Below are positions 24,001-36,749 of a DNA stretch of 64,000 nucleotides, piece after piece (position 1 is the stretch's first letter; every line of letters begins with the position of its first letter). The position numbers and the translations under genes are program-made. The DNA comes from Sanderia malayensis (taxonomy: Eukaryota; Cnidaria; Scyphozoa; Semaeostomeae; Pelagiidae). Under the pieces are notes generated by a model. The model ran no database searches. It saw nothing but the letters and a program-made list of their open reading frames with translations, and was not told the origin of the DNA. The stretch lies in NCBI GenBank assembly GCA_013076295.1, contig RQOL01000824.1:2852001-2916000 (forward strand). The letters are read 5' to 3'.

Positions 24001-27000
24001 AAATGCTACACATTGAAGTATCTATTGAGTGGTTAAGAAGTACTGGTTACTCTTCGTGATGTACTGGTTTCTTTGATGGCATTACGTAGATGGTTAGCTA
24101 CGTAGATGGTTGCAGCCAGCCGTGTAACTGAGGCTACCTATGGTGTCATTCAAGTCTTAACATTCGTCTACTGATAGACAGCATACAGCTCACAATTACA
24201 ATATCGTTTATCAGTGGACAAATGAAACAAGCAGCCCCAGTGTTGTATTTATGCGCTTGATACATTCACGCAAAGCAGCTCGCATACAGTTATCTTAAAC
24301 ATGAATTTGGTACCACATAATCGTTTGAATAAGGCAATGCATGGTGGATACGCGCATGCAAAGCAATGTCTTTTGGTATTGACATTTCTGTCCTCCTTTA
24401 AGAAGTAAATTACTCATTTGTCGGCAATAATTATAGCCTTTGTCCCTTATAATAGCTTTTTGGAGGTCTTGGGATCATTTTGAGACAATTCACAGACCTC
24501 TAGTGTTGATGGCTTGCAGGTTAAAAGTGGAGGAACAGTTTTAGAACCGCGTGCATCATCCATAGATTACTCTCACTGAGGGCTTATAGCTGCTTTTCAG
24601 AGGCTCCTGGTCAATTTGTCATCCTTCCAAGTTAGTAATTGTTGCACCTTAAAAGTAGGTCTTCATTCAATAGGCCATTTGGCAGCGCCGGTGCGGCGTG
24701 TAGCAACCCGAGCCGCGAAACCCTTGTTCCTCTCGCCGACTCACTGAAATCGAAACAGAGTTTTTTTATTGTTGTTATTAGATTTAACCGCACGCCCCTC
24801 TCAGGCGCCTTATTTACACTGTAATCTTTCTATTTGATTTGCTGTACTGATAAGTAACTAGACCAGGGCTATCCGTATGACATAGGCAAACATGTCGAGC
24901 GATGGTTTCAAAGAAGTTACACTAGTAATATTAATTGCTCCGAGTTGCAAATGATTTGATCCCTACCCGGCTCCAACCAAACAATAGAGCCAAAACGTGA
25001 AAGCTACCTTTTTGTCTCCGAAACAAAATAGGGCACATATAAACGGGTTCGTCGCACAAATCTTGCCTTAATTTCATGGTGGATTTAATGCAATAGATAG
25101 TGAGCAAGTTTCCGGCCATGGAGACCTCTAATGTCTTTACGTGGACCACTTGTCTCGTCGGGCCGTCAATTCTTGAAGATATCGCTAGACGACTTCTAGT
25201 CTGGCTTCTCGTCTACCGATTAGGGTGTAGACAACTTTTTATCGTGGTTTAATTTGCAGATACGGTAGATATCGCTCTATTTATATTCCGGGTTCTGAGC
25301 TCTCGCTGATCAGTCTTGCAAAGGTGGGGTTGGTTTCTGAGATCGGGATAAGTCGTCAAGTCGAGTTATTTGCATTGCATTGAATGACTGGCTGGAAATG
25401 CTCTGCCCCGCATTCAGCTTCAAATTTGACCAAAGGCAGAGGCGAAAATTCCCAACATGTTACAAACGAAATAAATTTCAATTTTGATATTAAAAACATA
25501 TGGCACCTTTGAGGGGCGTCGCTATATCTAAGATACATAGCATGAAAGACACAGAAGAGGTCCTTTTTAGAGGATCTGTGCATTTGTGACAACGTAGACC
25601 TGTTCACCATTGATTGAACAAGCTGAGAACTTGATCTCGTTTCAATCACAGTCAGCCGTACTATTGCACGATACTTTCCATACCAATTCATACAACTAAG
25701 CAATTATGACGGACTGATACAGCACCGACCAGTTTTTGCACCGCGCGGATTTTTATAACGCGTTACCAGATTACAATAAGCCGCGTATGCCACTTCGGGT
25801 AATTTGTGCCGCTGCTTTTCTATACTTCACCGCTGTATTTTGGATATTTCACCCATACAGATTCGTAATTTACCGGAGCATGGACTGTTTTGGATATGAG
25901 AACCTGACTACAGTCAAATCTGCATAGTTCGAGCTCGTGTAATTCGAACTCTATCTAATTCGAACGAAATTCTCCGTCCCTTCAAGGATCACTAATGAAC
26001 TTATAAAACAAACCTCTATAATTCGAACTTTTTGTAATTCGAACATTTTCACGCTTCCCCATGGTGTTCGAATTAGACAGAGTTGACTGTATTTGCAAAA
26101 GGTCGTGTGCACAATTGCTGTTACATTATCCACTGTTCGTTATCTCCCATTTACAAGCTCTGTTACATGCCGCTCATCGCTGACCCCATAGTACCGTCGT
26201 AACGGCACCGTTTCCTCGCGTTTTCTCTCTTACTTACTGAACAGACGAGGCTTGTTCAGTTATGGAGATTTATTTATCAATGCTTTGTAAAACTGTACAT
26301 TAATGGCAATTTCCGCCCGTTTGAAATTGTCTGACCCAGGCATTTAAAGCAACTAGACAGCATTTAATTGCCAATTAACAGCCCAACCAAAGAAACACTA
26401 ACGTTAGCTTAATGCAACGTCACTGGCTGTGTCTAGCGGGCTTCATAAGTGATTGTAAAGTCTCTTGCTTATCTGCTTTCTATAAAGACTGCAGTCTTTT
26501 GCATTATGCTATTTAGAAGAGTAAGGGGTAATCTTACAATGCTTTGACCTATATATAGTAGTGTGTCGCATAAAATGATTGTGGTCTTATTTTGTTGCTC
26601 CGCTTATCTGTTCCCGGTGCCTCTAATAGCTTTTCGTGTTATTCAATTCAGAGTAACTGGAAGTGCTTTGACATGTAAGCACAACTTGGCTATGTTCTAA
26701 TTCTACTAACGCAGTGTAATTGGGGGTAATGAACTTTGTGCTTTGGAACGCACGAGTTATGTATCATTTTTAGCTCACATGGGTCTCAACACGTGCTTGA
26801 GAAGTGTTAGTAAACAACAAGTAGACGATTGCTGTTTTACTAGTTGCTCCACACCAGCTAAATGATATTATGCACGTTTATAGAAAACCATCTATAAGGA
26901 ACCGACCTTTAAAGCGAACAAGTTAAATTAAGAAACTGTAGCATTGGCCGGCCTTTAATTATTCACTCCTACCGCAGAGAATCGCAAGAACAAACCATTG

Positions 27001-30000
27001 CGATATGCTTTGAGTCATCATAATCATCATCATAATAGTCATCATAATCATAATTTACAACATAGCCATCTTCATCATCATTATAATTTACAACATAATT
27101 GTTAGGTAATAATACGTAAATATATCAATGATGTTATACATAAATTAAAACAGTTAATTACGATATTGTGGGCGGTGTAGGAAACGCATTTGCAAGGAAC
27201 GAAGTGCGAGCGGAGGGGCAGGGACGCTGTCCCTGAGGGACGCTGTCCCTGACTCGGAATTTAGGGACGCTGTCCCTGACTTGGAATTTAGGGACGCTGT
27301 CCCTGACTCGGAATTTAGGGACGCTGTCCCTGACTCGGAATTTACGGACGCTGTCCGTTTTGTTTTGACATATTTTGCGATGGGGTACGCGAGGCCCCTG
27401 GCTTTTTATAAGGTACGCGAGGCCTTGCCATTAATTTGTACGGGGTACGCGAGGCCCCGATTCGAAACCATAACGAGGTACGCGAGGCCTCGTTGAGCCT
27501 AATACTTTACTGATTTGTATCAGTATAGGTTATTGATGTGCTATTCCGAGTTTTTGTGATATGAAGTGTTTGCACTTTTGCCAGTTCCTGCAAAGTTTGG
27601 CGTCTCAGATGCATTGCGACTTTCAATTAATCAGGTGGTTCGTGAAAGGTAGCTCGTAGAACCTTGGATATGCCTCTATCGGTGGATAGGGAGGTGGGCG
27701 GGTAAATTTTTGTTTCCTTGATTTGCTTGGCAACTATGTATATGTTGCTTTGTTTGTAAATTGTTGCCCTTTGAGGGCTTTGCATTGTCTTATAAAGGGA
27801 GTATTTTGCGTGGTGATTCGCTTAATTTGATTGGCTTGTCGCTGGTTAGCCTGCTGTGTTGGGAGCTCTGATTGGTTTATTGTGCTTGTCACTTTCATCA
27901 AGCTGAGATTAGATACAGGCAGCATCGCTATGCGTGATATTTTACGATTGGTGCCAGATTAAAATACCTTGCCTGTGTCAAGTAATCAACGCACCCTTGG
28001 TGTGGCCCTGTTAATTTTGGTTGTTGATTAGCATTAAAAAACAGTCACGCAATATGAAAAATCCGTGCCTAATTAACTAAAGTTAATAAATTTCATGTAT
28101 TAACTAACATTTAATTATTCACTCCTACCGCAGAGAATCGCAAGAACAAACCATTGCGATATGCTTTGAGTCATCATAATCATCATCATAATAGTCATCA
28201 TAATCATAATTTACAACATAGCCATCTTCATCATCATTATAATTTACAACATAATTGTTAGGTAATAATACGTAAATATATCAATGATGTTATACATAAA
28301 TTAAAACAGTTAATTACGATATTGTGGGCGGTGTAGGAAACGCATTTGCAAGGAACGAAGTGCGAGCGGAGGGGCAGGGACGCTGTCCCTGAGGGACGCT
28401 GTCCCTGACTCGGAATTTAGGGACGCTGTCCCTGACTTGGAATTTAGGGACGCTGTCCCTGACTCGGAATTTAGGGACGCTGTCCCTGACTCGGAATTTA
28501 CGGACGCTGTCCGTTTTGTTTTGACATATTTTGCGATGGGGTACGCGAGGCCCTGGCTTTTTATAAGGTACGCGAGGCCTTGCCATTAATTTGTACGGGG
28601 TACGCGAGGCCCCGATTCGAAACCATAACGAGGTACGCGAGGCCTCGTTGAGCCTAATACTTTACTGATTTGTATCAGTATAGGTTATTGATGTGCTATT
28701 CCGAGTTTTTGTGATATGAAGTGTTTGCACTTTTGCCCACAAATTGCGTCCAGCGATTGCCCATAAAAACGAGTATAGAGAAATGCGTGAAATTAGATGT
28801 GCAATTGTATCCAATTGTGCGGAGCAAATTATGGCCCATATCATTTGTTATCGAGATCACGTGCAGTGTCCAGCTGAAGCAGCCCGGAAATGTGAAAGTG
28901 ATCAAAGAATATATATTGTCGACAGAAATCTTGCAAGTTGCAAGTAAAAACGTGTTGTAAATGAAAGTCTCTCACTGCGGCCAGAAACATTGTTATTGTG
29001 TCATGTGAGACAGTCGGGGCCATGTGAGTAGCAAAATAACATAGAGTAATTCCGTCGGCGGACAAAATACCCTAAAATCCATGAGCTTTGAACGCTTAGC
29101 AAAAGTAAGGAACTGCTTGACCCCCGTGCGGTGTGAGTCTTGTGTATTTTGGGCGAGTGAAAAACTTGAAAATGGTGTAACAAAGGCGTCAAAGGTGCGA
29201 AATTTCCTCCGGGAGTTGTTGAGGCAGGGGGTCGGCCCATGGCGCCAATGGTCGGAAACAATCGACCTGGAAACGTGAGAGAGAATCAGCTATTTCGTTG
29301 TTTGCTCCCGGGATGTGTTTAGCAAAAATAGAAATTATATTGCATAGTGAGAGGCGTTAGGTGATGGACCAGAGCCATCACTTTGGGGAAGGGGGACGTT
29401 TTGAGGTAATGATATAAACAACAGACTCGTTATTGCATTAAAATAAATCCTTTTCGTAAACCAGCGTGGTGCACAAATAAGGCAGGCCATAACAATAGCA
29501 TACAACTCTAGCCACGCGATGGAAATGCCTGTTTCTTGAAGGCTGACCTTACAAATTTTTGTCAAACGGGGAATCAGGATTTTTAGGTTCGATAATCAAG
29601 AAATCGTCTAGGAAGTGTGTCACGTAGGAAATTACACACTTATGTTCCAGTATCCAGTGAATCGCGGTAGCATATTGATTGAAGAGAAAAGGACCGCCGC
29701 GTAGGCCAATAAGCAAGAATTTTTCGAAATAGAAACCCCCGTTCCAGTTCATACCCAATAATTCCCAGTCGTTTGGATGGACTTGAATTAGACGAAAGGC
29801 AGATTCGATGTCTGTTTTGGCCATAAATGAACCAAGCCCGAGACGTTGAGGCTCTGCAATTGCTTCATCGATTATTACATATTTTAAAGAATGCGAGTCC
29901 TTGTCAGGAAAGAATTGATCGAATTCGGATAAGACAAATGAAAATTGTGCGGAATTTTCGGAACAGTTTGCCGGAACTACCCCCAGGGGGAAACTTGCAG

Positions 30001-33000
30001 GTTTGGAAACGGCGGCTCTGAAAAGGGGCCCACTGGGCGCTCTAAGGAGACCTCTTTGTTAAGATTTTCGGTAATTTGTCCGGGGTGAAGTGAAGCAGTG
30101 GGTGGATTCGGAGAACGCCTGGTATCTAGGGCTGTGGTCGCTAATTGAAACACCCTCCCGTAGTCCGGTACACAGGTCAGAAGCGAAAAACAAAAAACAA
30201 AAAACAAAAAAAAAAACAAAAAAAAAACAATCAGGATGGGTGTCTAAGCGAGTTCTAGATGAACGACATCAATTCTACTCAACGGTTTTAAACTACGAGA
30301 TAACGAAGTAGTAATGTTTTCCAGAGCCGGGTTGATGACGAGGGTGCATCTGTTTCCAGCATGCTTTCCCCCACAGCCCGGTCTGTTGCATACATGTTTA
30401 AATCGGCAGGTAGCCTCTTTACAAAAGCGTTCGATATTAAACCTGCGCATACGTCGTCCCTTTTTGCCGCAAGGGATTTACTGTTAAAGGTTCTTTGTTA
30501 AAAATACAATCCTCTTGATCTTGTGGCCGGCTGTAAACGTCATCAACCAGAATTGTTGGTCGATCCTTCCCCAGTACATCGTGCTTAACAATCTTCAAGT
30601 CGTTATCATCCCCCATTCAAATGGAAAACTGTGGTGCCGGGGAGATAATTTCTGGAGGTTCTGAGTGACTAATTTTTGATAATTCAAAAAACTCACCGCT
30701 CTGGATTTGTCTGACGAGGCTGTTGGAAACCTCCGGCGAGAAGGCATTGATGGTGTACGTGGCCGGCATCATCGGTGGGGCTGAACTGCTTGGAAGATGC
30801 AACGTTTCGAGTGAAACTGGCTGCGGCGTATTGGCTGGTCTATCCGTCTGTGGAGGCTTGTGGCGGTCATCAGTTCGCGGACGATGGTAGCCAGAGAGCC
30901 TTCTATTGCCGTGTTGGCTTCGGTTGCAACACTGGGCCATGAACTAGCAGTAGTCGCCGCTGTAGAAGGTCGCGTACTTCTCCGTATGCCTGTTTAATTG
31001 ACTTGCTTTTAGCCATCTCACCTAGCTTTCGTTCAAATTAAATTTTTGTTTCCTTGATTTGCTTGGCAACTATGTATGTTGCTTTGTTTGTAAATTGTGC
31101 CCTTTGAGGGCTTTGCATTGTCTATAAAGGGAGTATTTTGCGTGGTGATTCGCTTAATTTGATTGGCTTGTCGCTGGTTAGCCTGCTGTGTTGGGAGCTC
31201 TGATTGGTTTATTGTGCTTGTCACTTTCATCAAGCTGAGATTAGATACAGGCAGCATCGCTATGCGTGATATTTTACGATTGGTGCCAGATTAAAATACC
31301 TTGCCTGTGTCAAGTAATCAACGCACCCTTGGTGTGGCCCTGTTAATTTTGGTTGTTGATTAGCATTAAAAAACAGTCACGCAATATGAAAAATCCGTGC
31401 CTAATTAACTAAAGTTAATAAATTTCATGTATTAACTAACATGAAACGTAAGAAGTTGCCGAAAAATAGAATGGCTAAAGCAGGAAACTTTTGTATTAAA
31501 TCCAAGCAATAAATTAAGAGGCTTAGTACTAATATCAAGCTTAGTTGCTTATAAAAATATCATAAGGCCTCGAGACAGAATCTTATAAACCGCTTCATTT
31601 GATGTAAAAGAAATCATGGAGATTATCGCTATGCAAACAAGTACCTTTTTACACAATGAAGTTTAATAATTTTGCTGTGTTTCCAAGATATCGTGCTTCA
31701 ATAAGGTTGCTGAACATTCAATATGACATGCGCTATGCAAACAAATACCTTTTTACACAATGAAATTTAATAATTTTTCTGGGCTTCCAAGATATCGTGC
31801 TTCAATGGGGTTGCTGAACATTTAATATGACGTGCGTGGCTTCATTGACTGGTTCCAATGGTCTATCAACATGGCGTGATATCAGGGTGCATTCACTAAA
31901 TCGGATAAACATTTTACCGTTGTGGGTTTAAGCAGACAGGGCCACGACGTGGAACAATCCATTACAATCCGATACCAAAGTAAAGTAAAGTTGTTATTGC
32001 GCACAAACAGGTAGTGACTGGTGGATTGGTAAATTGTCCAGACTGTCAACGAAAATTACTGACAGACACAAAGAGAGATTGTAGCGACAGTTTACAGTTT
32101 GTTAAGAGCTTTTTCAAACGCGCTCATCACCAGAAAAAGCATTTTCTAATTATGATTACGATTATGATCCGGTCCCATAGGCGATTTGAAGGGGCCATAA
32201 CCTATTTTCTTTGTATGAATTCTTACTAATAAACAGAAAGGTTAACGAACTGCAGTACTCTGAAGAGACCGATTTGATTTCAAAGTTGTAAAAATATATA
32301 AATATCCAGAATTCATGTTTCTTCATTGAAATTTTGGCTGAGTTGCGTAAAATTTGCAAAAATTACGTTGCTGTTTTGTTTTCACGATGCTCTTGTTCCT
32401 GTTCATCGTATTATTCGCGTAATCATTTAAAAAAACGACACCAAACTCTTAACTGAGTTGTGAAGTTTTCTGATGCCTTGAGAAACTGAATTACTCACCT
32501 TCGAGGTTGGCTTGCTATAAAAACCAGGTGAATTCTTTTAGAGGTTCCATCTAGAATTATTGTCTCTGCCAATTCACGATTTTTGTAATTGTGATTAGTG
32601 TATAACAATTGTTCTAATGCCTATTTATAACCGTGTTAATGCTATGTTTTAATGTCCACGATCATGTTTTTCACTATGTTTTTGACAATGACGATAGCAG
32701 CTTGTTCTGAGCTGCATTGAACACCCTGTTTCGATTTGATTAGACACAGGACTCAACAACCTCGCAACAGATACCAACAATTATCAGTTTCATGGTTTTA
32801 TCAAATACTTTTGTATAAAACAACAGCAAGTCAAATACAGCGGCTATTACATACATGCTAATTTTCATATTATGTATAGACAGCGGTAGAATTCTTAGAA
32901 GAAGCATCATGGTTCTAAGAAAGGTGTTGAATGTTACATGATATTCTACCTTACTGTTTAATGTTTAATATTACATCTTCAGAGCTGATTAATATGTCTC

Positions 33001-36000
33001 TGAATGATGGTTATGTTAGTTAATGCGATGGCTATAGTCTTCCTCCCGTAATGCAGTCCCTTGATAACTGCACTTTAGTGAGCATGCGCTACTCCTTCCC
33101 TCGCCATTTAACTTACATTATACGAAGTGGAGAGAAAGCTTACTATATTTCACATCAGAATATCTGCCAATTTGTGATAAAGAGTTTTTATCTCATGACA
33201 TGAAAGAAAATCATGCGTCTTGCAATAATCATGATATAACAAAGGTTATAATGTTAAGTGATTAATTAAGCGCACATTTATTATCATCTGCTAAATATTA
33301 TTTATAAATTTTTAGTATTTATATGAATAAAAATACAGTAGATCCTGATAACTCGAACTAATTGTTATTCCCCTTGAAAGCATCGCTTCTACTTTCCAAC
33401 CCTTGGCAACTCGAACATTCCTCAACTCGAACCATTTTGTCTGTCCCATAAATGTTTGAGTTATCGGGATTTTACTATATATTAAAAATTACATATGGCC
33501 TCAAAGTAAAAGAAGCCTATTAGATTGGTAATCTATAATTTCTACATATACGATTGCTATTATGTGAATAGTATGGGGGAAGGGAGAATTTGGAGGTCTG
33601 CTGTTGTTTCAGTGCGGCCTCCTCATCCGCAGATCATGCCAATGCCCGCGAGAGTGAGAGATATTTCAAAAACCGCGCGTTAAAAAATCGTCGAAATCAG
33701 CGGTGATGAAAAGTTGCTTTGTGACAATCGCATGGATACGACGGTGACCATGGCGCCAGGCTTTGAGGCCAGAACTGCGGAGGCTGTGGATGTTGTGTCC
33801 GCGCGGTTTCCGTAACTGTCTTACAACTGCATGCGCAAAGCCGTGCGGCAGAGTTCTGTGCGTAAGCGCGTAAGCGCAATTTCTCCAGTTCCGCCTCCTT
33901 GATTCGCTTCTCTTTTGCACGTCGGTTCTGGAACCATATCTTCACTTGTTGTTCGGAGAGGTTGAGATTTTCAGATAGTTCCGCCCGCTCCGCTATCGAT
34001 AAGTACTGTTTACGTTTGAATTTTTGTTCGAGCGTGAGTAGTTGGGTGGCGGAGAACGGCGTCCGCGGCTTTCTGTTCGCCTTATGTTTTCGTAGAAAGC
34101 ATTTCGTCAAATCCCACTTGAATTCTAGAATGCAAAACAATCTTCAGTTGAATATGTTGGTTACTCTACTCGTCACTGATTTTAAGGGAGCCCTGTGCTT
34201 TCATTGCCGAGATTCAAGTTTACTAGAAACTATTTTGCCCACCACTGTGTTCTATTTTTCCCACCTGTGTACTATTTTGCCCACCACTCTACTGTGTCCT
34301 AAGATATACGCGCCTTTGCACTTGCATGTGATTTACGCGTATCCCAGCACCTTATTTCACCCTCTAACATGTAACTTATTTGCCTTATTGTACGCCTTAC
34401 TTAATTTCATTTCATGTTTTCCATGTCTCTATTTCTTATAAATTTAGGGCACTGTTTATTTAGCCAATGCTGTAAACTTTAATGTGAGCATTAGCAAAAG
34501 CTGGTCTGTGAATTTTGGCGTCTTGATTATTCATAGCCCATATGTCTTCTTGCGTCTCTTAATGCTAGCCGTGTTATGATTAAGGGCGTTTTTCTCCCAG
34601 CCGTACACAATGTGTCATTGTACCCATTAAATACCTTCACATGGAGGTCAGACACGTTTCGAACACTGACAGGTTTTGATTCAAAGATAAGAGAAATGTT
34701 TGTGGAAACCAATGGCTACATCAATCACGTTGTTATTTGTAAGTCTCTGATCATACGCGTGTAACAAAGACCTGTCTAAACACAATCCGGGTTCCCTTTG
34801 TTTCAAGACAATAGAGTACAAAAGACTAGGTACCGAATTGAAGCGAAGCGTGTCAACATACCTATTGTATCGATCTCATTTGACGTAGGGTTGGGAACGG
34901 GTGGCGTTGGGTTGAACGCCTGTCGTGAAGGACTGTACGATCTTTTACTTGCGAAGCCATCTTCATCCACGAGGGTGGATTTCTGCTGTTTATGGCTGAC
35001 AATCTGTGGAAGGTTCTGCGTCTTTTTTGAGCTTTCGCAGCTCAGTATGTACTCGACGGAGAACGGGTTTGCGTGCTTCTTCTTGATTGCAGACACGCGG
35101 TCGCAAAAGCTGGACGTTTTTGTCACCTGGTCGTGCTGCATGTTATCGATCATCGCCATGTTGCGTGACGTTGCGTTGCTGTTGTTATCGGTCTGTTGTG
35201 TGTTTACAACGTGCTCTCTGGTTATGGTCATTGGTTTTTCTCTGTACCACGCGGGTTTTGTGCTCACCACTTTGATCTGGCGACGGAATCGCGTCGCTAA
35301 TTTTCTTTGCCACAAATTCTGCCAAAACCTAATCGGAGATGCATAATGTTAGTGAGATTTTTCTCAAAGAAACCGTATCCAACACAGTACTCAAACTCTC
35401 TAAGGAGTTTCTCGATTTCGATTAACAACATTTTTTGAGTTTTTTTCGCAAAAATTGCATTGTCTTACGCCACTGTAAATGCGCATTGACGAGAGGAACG
35501 CTACTGTGGTGCGGTCATCTTAAGCCTAAACTGTTGATGAATACTACCTCTGATTTGATCTGTAAAACCTTCTTTCTTGGTTTTAGCTATCTCTGGGTGC
35601 ACCTCTGTACTAAATTATCGGCAAGACTGTTATCTAATAGTCGCAACATCAAATATTTTTTGTTTGCGCGGAAATTTCTCCTCAAAATCTTTATTATTCA
35701 AATATTTCAACTTTCTTGAGTTTTAAAAATTGGCACTAAACTTTCTTAACTTTCTTTTAAGAGCCGAATACTGCTTTTTATGAAGCACTTTCTTATCTGC
35801 ACGTGTAATGCAGAAAACCCATGTTTCATATCCAAATTATCCATTTTTTTATAGTTAGTTAGGTAATTTTTTAGAATATACGAATTTTTCCATGAGGGGC
35901 TTACCGTTTTTACTTTTTGATGTTTTGCGCAAGAGTAGTTGAAGTTGGCCACTCAATTTTTCAAATAAACTCATTTCCATCTGACTTTTATTTGACTGTG

Positions 36001-36713
36001 AAGCCAGCAATTTCGGGCGTAACTTATGAAACACTTCACGCTTGTCCTGGAGTGCGCAAGAAGCCTGAGAGTCGCCAACTTCCCCGACTCCATACCCAAA
36101 ATGCGACAAAGCCACTAACGAGGCTTGGTCAATAGAAGCAAGATTGATTGTTTGTTTAACGCAAATACCGTTTTAGCAATGCATATTCATGAGAATATAC
36201 GCAGGCGTACATTCTAACTACATATTCATAGGAATCTGAGACCATTTCTAGCTTCAAAGCTCCCAATTGCGACACACAATCATCTATGTTTTGGGGAATT
36301 CACAGATTAATGTTTAGCACTGAAAGAGAGAATTGTTTTCAGCTGTACCACACTAATGGACTAATGGACTCGCGGCTAGTTAGGGAGCTGAGTAACTAAC
36401 TAAATTGTTATGTAAATGACTAAGTAAGTGTCACTGAAGAAGGAACGCCGAGCCATATGCTTTTCTAAATACAAGGTTAAAATAGCTTAATAGATAACGT
36501 ACTAACTATCTGACTAACTAACTATCTGACTAACTAACTAACTAACGAAATTTGACCAACAGCTGACTAACTAAAGGAATTTGACTAACAGCTGACTAAC
36601 TAACGGAATTTGACTAACAGCTGACTAACTAACGGACTAACTGATTAAACCAACTAACTAGTTAATTTAGTAATTTGCTAACTGAGTAACTCTCTATCCA
36701 ACTAACTAGCGAT

Positions 36714-36749
<36 letters not shown>

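Larger units (their letters stand above)
26954..31441 (-). mobile_element. DIRS/Ngaro-type (tyrosine-recombinase) retrotransposon, decayed
   Basis: Read on the minus strand the order is A1 (31441-31037), coding region, B1 (28737-28110), A2 (28110-about 27702), a 119-nt spacer, B2 (27582-26954). This is the split-direct-repeat layout A1-ORFs-B1-A2-B2 of PAT/Ngaro elements. The coding region holds a gag-like zinc knuckle, a DIRS-type reverse transcriptase/RNase H fragment and the N-terminal part of a tyrosine recombinase, all broken. At 2.3 kb the internal region is much shorter than intact relatives, so it has large deletions and cannot be autonomous. Confidence 0.82.

Noticed and set aside
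27281..27496. Plus-strand repetitive open frame (EFRDAVPDS repeats), and its minus-strand counterpart at 28314-28586
   Set aside because: Translation of the GGGACGCTGTCCC tandem array of a retroelement repeat, not a gene.
33899..34441. 180-codon plus-strand open frame
   Set aside because: It is the antisense shadow of the Msx homeodomain exon.
34798..35346. 182-codon plus-strand open frame
   Set aside because: It is the antisense shadow of Msx exon 1, which has the conserved eh1 motif on the minus strand.
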